Origin: Prevotella sp. UBA1378
Lineage (GTDB): Bacteria > Bacteroidota > Bacteroidia > Bacteroidales > Bacteroidaceae
Reading direction: 5' to 3'
Length of the DNA: 30,422 bases
Assembly (NCBI GenBank): GCA_002305505.1
Contig: DBRC01000066.1
Location: 1-30,422 of the forward strand
Shown: piece by piece, positions 14,726-21,168 of the stretch
Position numbering within the stretch: the stretch's first letter is position 1
How the letters are laid out: each line of letters starts with the position of its first letter
Notes under the pieces: generated by a model
Databases searched by the model: none
What the model saw: the letters and a program-made list of their open reading frames with translations, nothing else
Told to the model about the DNA's origin: nothing
Made by a program: the position numbers and the translations under genes

Positions 14726-15685
14726 ATGCGGAAAGAATCATTCAACGCATTTGTTGGATTAACTCTCATTTTAGGCTTGATGTTGTCATGCAGCAACAAG
14801 CCTAAAAAAAATGGAAGAACTGACACTTATTCATCAGGGGCGATTAGTTTCGTCTCTGATGAAAGTTTCAGTCCCATCATAGAAGAAGAAATAGAGGTGT
14901 TCCACAGTATCTACACACAAGCTAAGGTAACACCTATATACACGAACGAACTCGATGCCGTCAACATGCTAATGACAGAGAAGACCTGCTTGGCCATCAC
15001 ATCGAGGAACTACACTCCCAAGGAGCTGCAAAACCTAAAAGACCGCAAGTTCATCCCGAGGGGCATTCCCTTTGCCTATGACGGCTTGGCGCTGATTATC
15101 CACACAAGCAATCCCGACACTTGCATCTCCGTACAGGATATCAAGAATATCCTTAGCGGAAAAATCTCGAAATGGAACAAGATTTACCCGAGCTCCAAGC
15201 TTGGAGACATTGAGGTGGTATTCGACAGCGAGAAATCAAGCACCGTCCACTACTGCGTCGATTCCCTGCTGGACGGGAGGCCCATCAACAGCCCCAACAT
15301 TTACGCAGTCAAGAAGAGCGCGGAGGTGATCGACTTTGTCGAGAAGCACCCCAACTCCATCGGCATCATCGGCTCAAACTGGCTTAACGACAAGCGCGAT
15401 ACGACAAACGTAACATTCAAGAGAAATATCCAAGTAATGGGGGTCAGCAAAATCCACCCGGCCACGCCGGAGAGCAGCTGGAAGCCCTACCAATACTACC
15501 TATATAATGGCAATTACCCGTTGGTGCGGACATTGTACGCGTTGTTGAACGACCCCTACAATGCCTTGCCGTGGGGATTTGCACAATTCCTCGCTTCCCC
15601 GAAAGGACAGCTGATTGTCTTTAAAGCCGGTCTTCTGCCCGTGCAGGGAAACATGACCGTCAGAGAGGTTCGCGTAAATGAATAA
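14726..15685 (+). CDS. PstS-like substrate-binding lipoprotein in the TonB operon
   Basis: The 319-residue protein starts 1 nt after the tonB stop. It has a lipoprotein signal ending LGLMLSC, with C22 as the lipidated cysteine. The body resembles the PBP-like phosphate-binding family of PstS: AISFVSDESFSPIIEEEIEVF near the start, LAITSRNYTPKEL, DGLALIIHTSNPDTCISVQDIKNILSGKISKW (the segment before the hinge in PstS proteins), and a C-terminal ALPWGFAQFLASPKGQLIVFKAGLLP. No pst permease or ATPase genes are near, so it probably is not a classical transport component. In Bacteroidales this gene regularly follows tonB; its ligand and role are unknown to me. It may assist the TonB complex or sense phosphate. 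Confidence 0.85.
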   Translation: MRKESFNAFVGLTLILGLMLSCSNKPKKNGRTDTYSSGAISFVSDESFSPIIEEEIEVFHSIYTQAKVTPIYTNELDAVNMLMTEKTCLAITSRNYTPKELQNLKDRKFIPRGIPFAYDGLALIIHTSNPDTCISVQDIKNILSGKISKWNKIYPSSKLGDIEVVFDSEKSSTVHYCVDSLLDGRPINSPNIYAVKKSAEVIDFVEKHPNSIGIIGSNWLNDKRDTTNVTFKRNIQVMGVSKIHPATPESSWKPYQYYLYNGNYPLVRTLYALLNDPYNALPWGFAQFLASPKGQLIVFKAGLLPVQGNMTVREVRVNE

Positions 15686-15726
15686 AATAAACTGTTTGCA
15701 CCCTAATCCGTCAAACAGTAACAAAC

Positions 15727-17166
15727 ATGTATCATCAAATAAAAATGAAGATTATGAAAGCTATTAAATATTTATTCATCGGGGCAATGATGTCAGGATT
15801 CGCTGCCCCAGCAACGGCACAAGACGAAAAGGCCGTAATAGACCAAATCACGAATGCGATAAAGAGCAAGCCAGCCGACCTTGATGCACAGGTAAAGGCG
15901 GTATACAAGAAGTACAAGAAGAACCCTGAAGTCCTCGTCGCCATCGGCCAGGCCTACTATGACGTAAAGGACACGGCCAAAGCCCGTACATACGCCGAAT
16001 ACGCCATGAAGCAGAAATACAGCCCGGCTTATATGCTCATGGGCGACATCAAAGCCTACGGTGATGACGGCGGAGGCGCGGCGGCATTCTACGATCAGGC
16101 CATCTACTTCGACCCCAAGAATCCGGAGCCTTATTACAAGTATGCAAGCGTATACCGCAAAATCAGCCCCACACAGGCAGTCGCTAAGTTGGAAGACCTG
16201 CGCATACAACGCCCGGACATTGCCGTCGATGCCTTGGCAGGACGCATCTACTACACGTCGAACGAATTTGACAAAGCCATTGCAGCCTTCAGCAAGGCGG
16301 ACAAGAACAAGATGGAGGAGCGCGATATAACCAACTTCGCGATGGCCTACTATTTCAAGGGTGAATATGCAAAGAGCCTGGATATCGCAAAGTTCGGGCT
16401 GCAGAAATCTCCAAGATCGGCTGCATACAACCGCTTGGCTTTCTTCAACTGTACCGACTTGAAAGACTATGACACGGCATTAGCATACGCCGACGCACTT
16501 TTCAACAAATCGGACAGTGCAAAGTTCTCTTATTTCGACTACACCTACTACGGCAACGCCCTCAACGGAGCTAAGAAACACGACGAGGCCATCACCATGT
16601 TCAAAAAGGCACTCGAGCAGGAGTTTGACAGTAAGGACAAGCGTGCCGGTGTAATCAAGGCTCTCTCGGATGCCTACAGCACGCAGGAGAAGTACGACGA
16701 AGCCATCGAATTTTACGACCAGTATTTGAAAGAATATTCCACCCCCACCGCTACCGACCATGCAGGCCTGCCGCAGCTCTACTACTACAAGTCGGCAAAG
16801 GTTGAGGGACAAGCTAAAACCGACGCCCTGAAAAAAGCAGACCAGCTGTATGCCGAACTGATGGAGAAATATCCTGACGCAGCCGAATATGCCACATTTT
16901 GGCGCGCCCGCGTGAACAACGCTATTGACGATGACCAGAAAAACGGCTTGGCAAAACCCTATTACGAAAAGCTGATTGAACTATACAGCAGCAGAACGGA
17001 ACTGAACGATTCCGACAAGAACCGGCTGAAAGAGTGCTACCTGTACCTTATCTCTTATTATGCGCGCGTTTCGAACGACATCCCTGCAGCGAAGAATGCG
17101 GCAGGCAAGCTGCTTGAAATCGACCCGGACAATACCATTGCAAAACAGGTGATGGAGATTAAGTAA
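15727..17166 (+). CDS. Periplasmic tetratricopeptide-repeat protein of the TonB operon
   Basis: This protein of up to 479 residues has a signal peptide (MKAIKYLFIGAMMSGFAAPATAQ), so it should be exported. The remainder is alpha-helical with many TPR-like helix pairs, for example YYDVKDTAKARTYAEYAM, YYTSNEFDKAIAAFSKAD, YYGNALNGAKKHDEAITMF and SDAYSTQEKYDEAIEFY; TPRs normally mediate protein-protein contact. It is the last gene of the exbB-exbD-exbD-tonB-lipoprotein series and is followed by a large hairpin. Start is uncertain: ATG codons at 15727, 15745 and 15754 are all in frame, and the last two give the cleaner signal peptide. A scaffolding role for the TonB machinery is plausible but unproven. 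Confidence 0.88.
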   Translation: MYHQIKMKIMKAIKYLFIGAMMSGFAAPATAQDEKAVIDQITNAIKSKPADLDAQVKAVYKKYKKNPEVLVAIGQAYYDVKDTAKARTYAEYAMKQKYSPAYMLMGDIKAYGDDGGGAAAFYDQAIYFDPKNPEPYYKYASVYRKISPTQAVAKLEDLRIQRPDIAVDALAGRIYYTSNEFDKAIAAFSKADKNKMEERDITNFAMAYYFKGEYAKSLDIAKFGLQKSPRSAAYNRLAFFNCTDLKDYDTALAYADALFNKSDSAKFSYFDYTYYGNALNGAKKHDEAITMFKKALEQEFDSKDKRAGVIKALSDAYSTQEKYDEAIEFYDQYLKEYSTPTATDHAGLPQLYYYKSAKVEGQAKTDALKKADQLYAELMEKYPDAAEYATFWRARVNNAIDDDQKNGLAKPYYEKLIELYSSRTELNDSDKNRLKECYLYLISYYARVSNDIPAAKNAAGKLLEIDPDNTIAKQVMEIK

Positions 17167-17218
17167 GGGCATGCCCCAATCCCGACGCAGGAACTCCCCA
17201 TGTGGCGTTCCCGCATGC

Positions 17219-17284
17219 TTACGCGGATTATACGGCTTTATTTTTCCTCATAGCCAGGAAATAAGAACCGTATAATCCGCGTAA
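17219..17284 (+). terminator. Large hairpin closing the TonB-system operon
   Basis: TTACGCGGATTATACGG (17219-17235) and CCGTATAATCCGCGTAA (17268-17284) form a perfect 17-bp stem. The 32-nt interior can pair further (TTTTTCC against GGAAA). No T-tract follows, so it may protect the 3' end of the operon mRNA rather than terminate on its own. Confidence 0.6.
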
Positions 17285-17300
17285 CTTGTTTCAGCACGAC

Positions 17301-17328
17301 AAAAAAAGAGACCCTGTGCGGGTCTCTC
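17301..17328 (-). terminator. Terminator of the ferredoxin gene
   Basis: On the minus strand an 8-bp stem (AGAGACCC at 17307-17314 with GGGTCTCT at 17320-17327) and a 5-nt loop are followed by a run of seven T. This is a canonical intrinsic terminator 28 nt after the stop. Confidence 0.85.
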
Positions 17329-17355
17329 ATAGATCTTCCTTCCAAGTATCTTATC

Positions 17356-17526
17356 TTATGCGGGAAGGCTGATTGCCTCTGACGGGCAAACATCGGCACA
17401 GCTCCCACATTCTGTGCAAGTATCAGGATTGATTGAATACTTATCGCCTTCAGAGATAGCTCCTACCGGGCACTCATCGATACATGTTCCGCATGCAATG
17501 CAGTCGTCACTAATTACGTAAGCCAT
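17356..17526 (-). CDS. Small 2[4Fe-4S] ferredoxin, 56 aa
   Basis: The protein starts MAYVISDDCIACGTCIDECP and ends SEAISLPA. It contains two clusters of the CxxCxxCxxxCP form: C9, C12, C15, C19 and C37, C40, C43, C47, the clostridial-type bacterial ferredoxin pattern that binds two [4Fe-4S] clusters and carries electrons in the cytoplasm for enzymes such as pyruvate:ferredoxin oxidoreductase. All eight cysteines are present and the length is typical (about 55 residues). It has its own terminator and a -7-like element, and is divergent from porT. The start is fixed by the family's usual MAYxI beginning. Confidence 0.97.
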   Translation of the reverse strand: MAYVISDDCIACGTCIDECPVGAISEGDKYSINPDTCTECGSCADVCPSEAISLPA

Positions 17527-17565
17527 AATAATAAATATTTAAATTAATACCAATAAATAAGTATG

Positions 17566-17573
17566 CAAAAGTA
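17566..17573 (-). promoter_or_regulatory. -7 element for the ferredoxin gene
   Basis: The minus strand reads TACTTTTG, 39 nt upstream of the ATG. With the next base it forms a 9-bp inverted repeat with the porT -7 element (17595-17603). No -33 TTG was seen at the usual spacing. Confidence 0.5.
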
Positions 17574-17595
17574 GCAAGATTTTTTGAGATATACC

Positions 17596-17603
17596 TACTT
17601 TTG
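17596..17603 (+). promoter_or_regulatory. -7 element for porT
   Basis: TACTTTTG matches TAnnTTTG; the leader to porT would be about 75 nt. The element mirrors the ferredoxin -7 on the other strand, so the two promoter cores overlap and could compete for polymerase. Confidence 0.45.
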
Positions 17604-17683
17604 ATTAGATATTTTCATTATTTATACACCGTCGAAATAAAACAGTATATAATAACTAAATTAAAATCACGTTATTAATTATA

Positions 17684-18427
17684 ATGAAAAGATTTCTGAC
17701 CATCCTCACCGCTTTTACGGCGCTCCTGCCCGCCTTTGCACAAGAACGCGTTGCGCAGAACAAGCCGTATATCGATTTGCGTCCGCTGCATTTCGGCATC
17801 CTTGTCGGCATCAACATGCAGGACATCGAATTAAAGAACACCGGCCCCCGGACGGTGCATAACGATGACGGGACGGTATCAGAACAGTATGTACTGTGCG
17901 AGGCCGACGCATGGAACCCTGGATTCAGCGTGGGCGTGCTGGCCGAACTCCGCCTGAGCGCGCACTTTTCAGCCCGCCTTACACCGACGATGCACTTCGG
18001 GGCAAAGCACCTGAAGTTTAAGAACATGAACCAACTCGACGAAAGAGGCCGGCCAGCCGAGACGACCCAAGACCTGAAGAGCACCTATATCTCGATGCCG
18101 CTGGACATCAAGTTCGCTGCCGAACGGTTCAACAACCACCGCCCGTACCTCATGGCCGGCATCAACCCGATGATCAACTTAACGGGAAAAGACCAAGACT
18201 ATATCAAGCTCAAACGCTATGACGTGATGATGGAGGTGGGCCTTGGCTGCGATTTCTACCTCCCCTTCTTTAAGCTCATCCCTGAACTGAAATTCTGCTA
18301 TAGCCTCACCAACACAATGGACAAGTACCATTACAACGAACTGCAGGATGTAAACATGCACGCCTACGCCAATGCCATAAGCAGCACGGCCACCAAGATG
18401 GTTGTACTGACGTTTTATTTCGAATAA
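17684..18427 (+). CDS. porT: PorT-family outer-membrane protein (type IX secretion)
   Basis: The 247-residue protein has a signal peptide (MKRFLTILTAFTALLPAFAQ) and an outer-membrane beta-barrel of the PorT family, first linked to gingipain export in Porphyromonas gingivalis and counted as a type IX secretion (T9SS) component. Supporting segments are LRPLHFGILVGIN near 33, GFSVGVLAELRLSAHFSARLTP, STYISMPLDIKFAAERFNNHRPYLMAG, and EVGLGCDFYLPFFKLIPELKFCYSL, in the family's order and at the usual length; the last strand ends in aromatic residue-glutamate (FYFE), as expected for barrel proteins. It is divergent from the ferredoxin gene and convergent with the nucleotidase genes. A generic outer-membrane beta-barrel protein is the alternative; the EVGxGxDFYLPFFK segment favours PorT. 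Confidence 0.82.
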   Translation: MKRFLTILTAFTALLPAFAQERVAQNKPYIDLRPLHFGILVGINMQDIELKNTGPRTVHNDDGTVSEQYVLCEADAWNPGFSVGVLAELRLSAHFSARLTPTMHFGAKHLKFKNMNQLDERGRPAETTQDLKSTYISMPLDIKFAAERFNNHRPYLMAGINPMINLTGKDQDYIKLKRYDVMMEVGLGCDFYLPFFKLIPELKFCYSLTNTMDKYHYNELQDVNMHAYANAISSTATKMVVLTFYFE

Positions 18428-18514
18428 TCCCCGGCACCCATGCGGCAGCAACTGCTATGCGATTATTCCCCACAGCGGCTCCCGACCGCTGCCCGGGAAA
18501 CAACCGCCGCGCGG

Positions 18515-19360
18515 TTATTTCTCGAATTCCATCACTATCCGCCCTACGAAGATACCGTGTTTCCCATTCTGGTCTACAGGTACCGTGCGCCCGGCAGCAT
18601 CGGTTACATGCTCCATCCGCTCCATGTAAGTATGCGAATGCCCACCTAACACGAGGTCGATTCCCTCCATCTGCTGCAGGAACTGCTGATCGTTCAGCCC
18701 GATGTTGTCCCATCCTAAATGCGACAGGCATATCACGACATCACACTTCTCCTTGTCCCTCAACGTGCCGACCACCTCCCGTGCCGCCCTGACGGGGTCG
18801 CTGTAGCCCACTCCTACACACTTTGTCTCGTCGACAAGCCCCCTGAGCTTCGGCCCCACTCCGAAAACGCCAATCCGTATCCCCTTCCGCTTCAGCACTA
18901 CATACGACTTCACAAGCCCTGCTACGGGCGTGCCCTTGAAATCGTAGTTCGCACATACTACCGGGAACTTGGCAAGACGGAAGATGCGCGCCATGTTCTC
19001 CAGCCCGAAATCAAACTCATGATTCCCTATGGTTGCAGCATCATATCCCATTCTGTTCATCAGCCCCACTTCCACGTCGCCCTTATACAAGCTGTAGTAG
19101 GGCGACCCTTGCGAAAAGTCGCCGCTGTCAAAGAGCAGCACCGAAGGCTCTGCCTTGCGCTCGCCGGCTACCACGGCCATACGGCGCAAGAACCCTCCGC
19201 GCCCTGCAACCAGCGTGTCGGCCAGATTCTTGTGCAACGGCATCACCGTGCTATGCGTATCATTCGTATACAATATAAGCAACTGCTTCTTCTTAGCCGG
19301 AGCTGCCAATACAATAAGGCAGCAAGCGGCCAGCACCGGAAATTTCAATTTCATCATCAT
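18515..19360 (-). CDS. Metallophosphoesterase half of a 5'-nucleotidase
   Basis: The 281-residue exported protein corresponds to the N-terminal catalytic domain of UshA-type 5'-nucleotidases. After a signal peptide (about 1-22) come the metal-binding motifs in order: LYTNDTHS (30-37), LFDSGDFSQGSPYY, IGNHEFDFG, CLSHLGWDNIG and LGGHSHTYME. Together these supply the Asp, His and Asn ligands for the two metal ions. A full UshA is about 550 residues; this one ends at the domain boundary. The C-terminal domain is encoded by the gene just upstream, whose stop overlaps this start (ATGA at 19357-19360), so translation is probably coupled. It should act in the periplasm on nucleotides or related phosphate esters; the substrate is not fixed by the motifs. 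Confidence 0.92.
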   Translation of the reverse strand: MMMKLKFPVLAACCLIVLAAPAKKKQLLILYTNDTHSTVMPLHKNLADTLVAGRGGFLRRMAVVAGERKAEPSVLLFDSGDFSQGSPYYSLYKGDVEVGLMNRMGYDAATIGNHEFDFGLENMARIFRLAKFPVVCANYDFKGTPVAGLVKSYVVLKRKGIRIGVFGVGPKLRGLVDETKCVGVGYSDPVRAAREVVGTLRDKEKCDVVICLSHLGWDNIGLNDQQFLQQMEGIDLVLGGHSHTYMERMEHVTDAAGRTVPVDQNGKHGIFVGRIVMEFEK

Positions 19361-20124
19361 TCCTCCATCTTTATCCGCCCTTCCACTGCCGCACTAACAG
19401 CTTCGCCACGGGCAGCGGCAGCACGGAAATAATCCATAATCATAAAGCGCACGTTGTTTTCTTCCGAGAGCGGCACCTTCACGTCAGCCTTGCTCCTGAA
19501 GGCCGGCATTTTGTCGTTGCCCTGCGCCACATAGTCGAGCGTAACCACGCGGTAGCCGCCCTCCGGGTCGATGGGCTTCCCGTTCAGGCGTGCCTGCTTC
19601 AGGCGCCCCCCGTCCGCAATCACAAGCTCCACGCCCCGGCTTACGCCCTCGCCCCCCACGGCAGCCATTTGTCCGAAGAGTTCGAGCACCTTCTTACCGG
19701 TAAGCGTAAGGAAGCATATTTTGTTATCAAAGGGCGCCACCTCGAGCACGTCGCCGCATGTGACATCGCCCTTGCTGAAAGCCGCCCTGATGCCGCCCAT
19801 ATTATATACGGCAAACGCCGGGTGCTCGCCGTGCTCCGCGCTGGCCCACATCAAGATATCGGCCAGCAGGTTCGACAACGGGCTTTCCGGCCTGCCTACC
19901 CCCATGTCGACAGCCGCCCTGCCCACTACCGGACTCATCAAGCTGTCGACCCTCGCTTTGTAAGGCCTTATGAATTCGTCGCCCCCGGCATCCGGGGCTG
20001 CATCATAACGGCTGTCCACCAAGATGCGTGTCCGCTCCATCCCCACCAGCCGGTAAGGCTCCGAGCACGAAGAAGCCAGCAGCACCACCGACAGCAGTCC
20101 GCCTGTTATCATCCGTTTCTTCAT
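19357..20124 (-). CDS. 5'-nucleotidase C-terminal domain lipoprotein
   Basis: The 255-residue protein begins with a lipoprotein signal ending LLASSC (C20). The rest matches the 5'-nucleotidase C-terminal domain that binds the nucleoside base and moves to close the active site. YNMGGIRAAFSKGDVTCGDV carries the GGIR signature, and VAPFDNKICFLTLTGKKVLELF holds the conserved PF.N segment. The start at 20124 is preferred to a longer frame because it gives the lipoprotein signal and follows a good promoter. The stop overlaps the start of the metallophosphoesterase gene by 4 nt. The gene order is reversed relative to the domain order of fused UshA, an arrangement known in Bacteroidales. The lipid anchor would tether the pair to a membrane. 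Confidence 0.9.
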   Translation of the reverse strand: MKKRMITGGLLSVVLLASSCSEPYRLVGMERTRILVDSRYDAAPDAGGDEFIRPYKARVDSLMSPVVGRAAVDMGVGRPESPLSNLLADILMWASAEHGEHPAFAVYNMGGIRAAFSKGDVTCGDVLEVAPFDNKICFLTLTGKKVLELFGQMAAVGGEGVSRGVELVIADGGRLKQARLNGKPIDPEGGYRVVTLDYVAQGNDKMPAFRSKADVKVPLSEENNVRFMIMDYFRAAAARGEAVSAAVEGRIKMEE

Positions 20125-20144
20125 CTTTCCTTCATTTATTTCCG

Positions 20145-20175
20145 CAAATATAGCCAAAAATAAGGTAACGGGCAA
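20145..20175 (-). promoter_or_regulatory. Promoter of the 5'-nucleotidase gene pair
   Basis: On the minus strand TTG (20173-20175), a 20-bp spacer and TATATTTG (20145-20152) match the consensus and place the start close to the lipoprotein ATG. It is back-to-back with the rplS promoter. Confidence 0.75.
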
Positions 20176-20192
20176 AAAAAGACGGATTAAAA

Positions 20193-20223
20193 TTGCTGAA
20201 TCCAATAAATTGTTGTAACTTTG
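20193..20223 (+). promoter_or_regulatory. Promoter of rplS
   Basis: TTG (20193-20195), a 20-bp spacer and TAACTTTG (20216-20223) match the consensus closely. Confidence 0.75.
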
Positions 20224-20229
20224 CATCCG

Positions 20230-20313
20230 CTTTTCGGCGTAATCGCTGGCAGGAAGCATCGAGTGGCCTGTTATGTTGCGTTGGAACGATAAGAACAAAT
20301 TTAATTAGCAAAT
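20230..20313 (+). promoter_or_regulatory. Leader of rplS mRNA, possible structured autoregulatory element
   Basis: The leader would be about 84 nt. It contains complementary segments such as CAGG/CCTG and CGC/GCG that allow a hairpin across about 20245-20285. Ribosomal protein leaders for L19 are known in several phyla; whether this is one is not shown by the sequence alone. Confidence 0.25.
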
Positions 20314-20673
20314 ATGAATTTAATTAAAGTTGCTGAAGAAGCATTTGCAACCGGCAAGAAGTTCCCTGAGTTTAAGGCAGGTGATACAATTACTGTCGCT
20401 TACAAAATTATCGAGGGAGCCAAAGAGCGTATCCAGCTCTATCGTGGAGTAGTTATCAAGATTTCCGGTCACGGCGAAAAGAAGCGTTTCACGGTTCGCA
20501 AGATGTCGGGTACCGTCGGTGTAGAGCGTATCTTCCCGCTTGAGTCGCCGAACATCGACAACATCGAAGTAAATAAGGTGGGTAAGGTCCGCCGTGCCAA
20601 GCTTTACTATCTGCGCAAGCTCACAGGTAAGGCTGCACGCATCCCCGAGAAGCGCCGCGGCACTACTGATTAA
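20314..20673 (+). CDS. rplS: 50S ribosomal protein L19 (bL19)
   Basis: The 119-residue protein is bL19, located at the interface between the 30S and 50S subunits. It shows FKAGDTITVAYKIIEGAKER at about 20-39, RIQLYRGVVIKISGHGEKKRF, FTVRKMSGTVGVERIFPLES and SPNIDNIEVNKVGKVRRAKLYYLR, which cover nearly the whole family pattern; the basic tail GKAARIPEKRRGTTD is usual. Length is typical (about 115-120). It is monocistronic here, with its own promoter and intrinsic terminator, not in the rpsP-rimM-trmD-rplS operon seen in enterobacteria. Confidence 0.98.
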   Translation: MNLIKVAEEAFATGKKFPEFKAGDTITVAYKIIEGAKERIQLYRGVVIKISGHGEKKRFTVRKMSGTVGVERIFPLESPNIDNIEVNKVGKVRRAKLYYLRKLTGKAARIPEKRRGTTD

Positions 20674-20701
20674 GCAGCAGGTACCTTACAAGCAATAATT
20701 T

Positions 20702-20728
20702 AAAAAGAGGCTTCCCCGCCTCTTTTTT
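20702..20728. terminator. Bidirectional terminator between rplS and a small gene
   Basis: AAAAAGAGGC (20702-20711) pairs with GCCTCTTTTT (20718-20727) around TTCCCC. T-runs follow in both directions, so it serves rplS on the plus strand and the convergent small gene on the minus strand. Confidence 0.85.
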
Positions 20729-20977
20729 TTATTGTTTTTTCTCCCCTTCATAATTAGTTTCCGCATCGGCGTCGCCATGCAGGGCATCCCTGAACGAATT
20801 CCAGTCTTGGAACCCCACAAAAAGCGCCAGCCTGTCGAGCGTCTCCTTTTTTGGTTTCTCGAGCCCTTGCAGATAAGCCGTTACCTTATTCTTTGCCACG
20901 GCCCGCACGGGCTTGGTGATAACCTCCCGCTCTATGGCCTCCAGCAGTTTTTTAAGCTCCCAATGTTTCTTTTCCAT
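20729..20977 (-). CDS. Small uncharacterised protein, 82 aa
   Basis: The protein begins MEKKHWELKKLLEAIEREV. I do not recognise it as a named family. The first 20 residues look like an amphipathic helix. The segment KVTAYLQGLEKPKKETLDRLALFVGFQDWNSFRDAL (about 30-65) resembles a fragment of the HTH-like region found near the start of some Bacteroidetes regulators, with the 'TLDRLA.F.GF..W..F' pattern, but no complete HTH is evident. The acidic tail DADAETNYEGEKKQ is probably disordered. The start at 20977 is chosen because it follows a TAACTTTG element at 20998-21005; the longer frame runs through that element. It ends inside the shared terminator. Presence of promoter, terminator and coherent helices makes it likely real; function unknown. 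Confidence 0.6.
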   Translation of the reverse strand: MEKKHWELKKLLEAIEREVITKPVRAVAKNKVTAYLQGLEKPKKETLDRLALFVGFQDWNSFRDALHGDADAETNYEGEKKQ

Positions 20978-20997
20978 AATCCTATATTTATACGGTG

Positions 20998-21005
20998 CAA
21001 AGTTA
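20998..21005 (-). promoter_or_regulatory. -7 element for the small 82-aa gene
   Basis: The minus strand reads TAACTTTG, 20 nt before the ATG. No TTG at -33 was seen. Confidence 0.55.
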
Positions 21006-21132
21006 TAAAATAAAGCTGAATCCGCCGCCACTGCACCGCTATATTTTTATCATATGCCACCCCTCCGGCACGCAATTCCCCCAAACAGGCAAAAAAGGCA
21101 TTCCCATTAACGGATTATTCAAGGAAAATGAG

Positions 21133-21140
21133 TAACTTTG
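21133..21140 (+). promoter_or_regulatory. -7 element for the AICAR transformylase gene
   Basis: TAACTTTG matches TAnnTTTG, 28 nt before the ATG at 21169. The -33 region lacks a TTG. No PurR-like box or purine riboswitch was recognised. Confidence 0.6.
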
Positions 21141-21168
21141 TGCCATAATTCAATCTCACGAAAAACTT

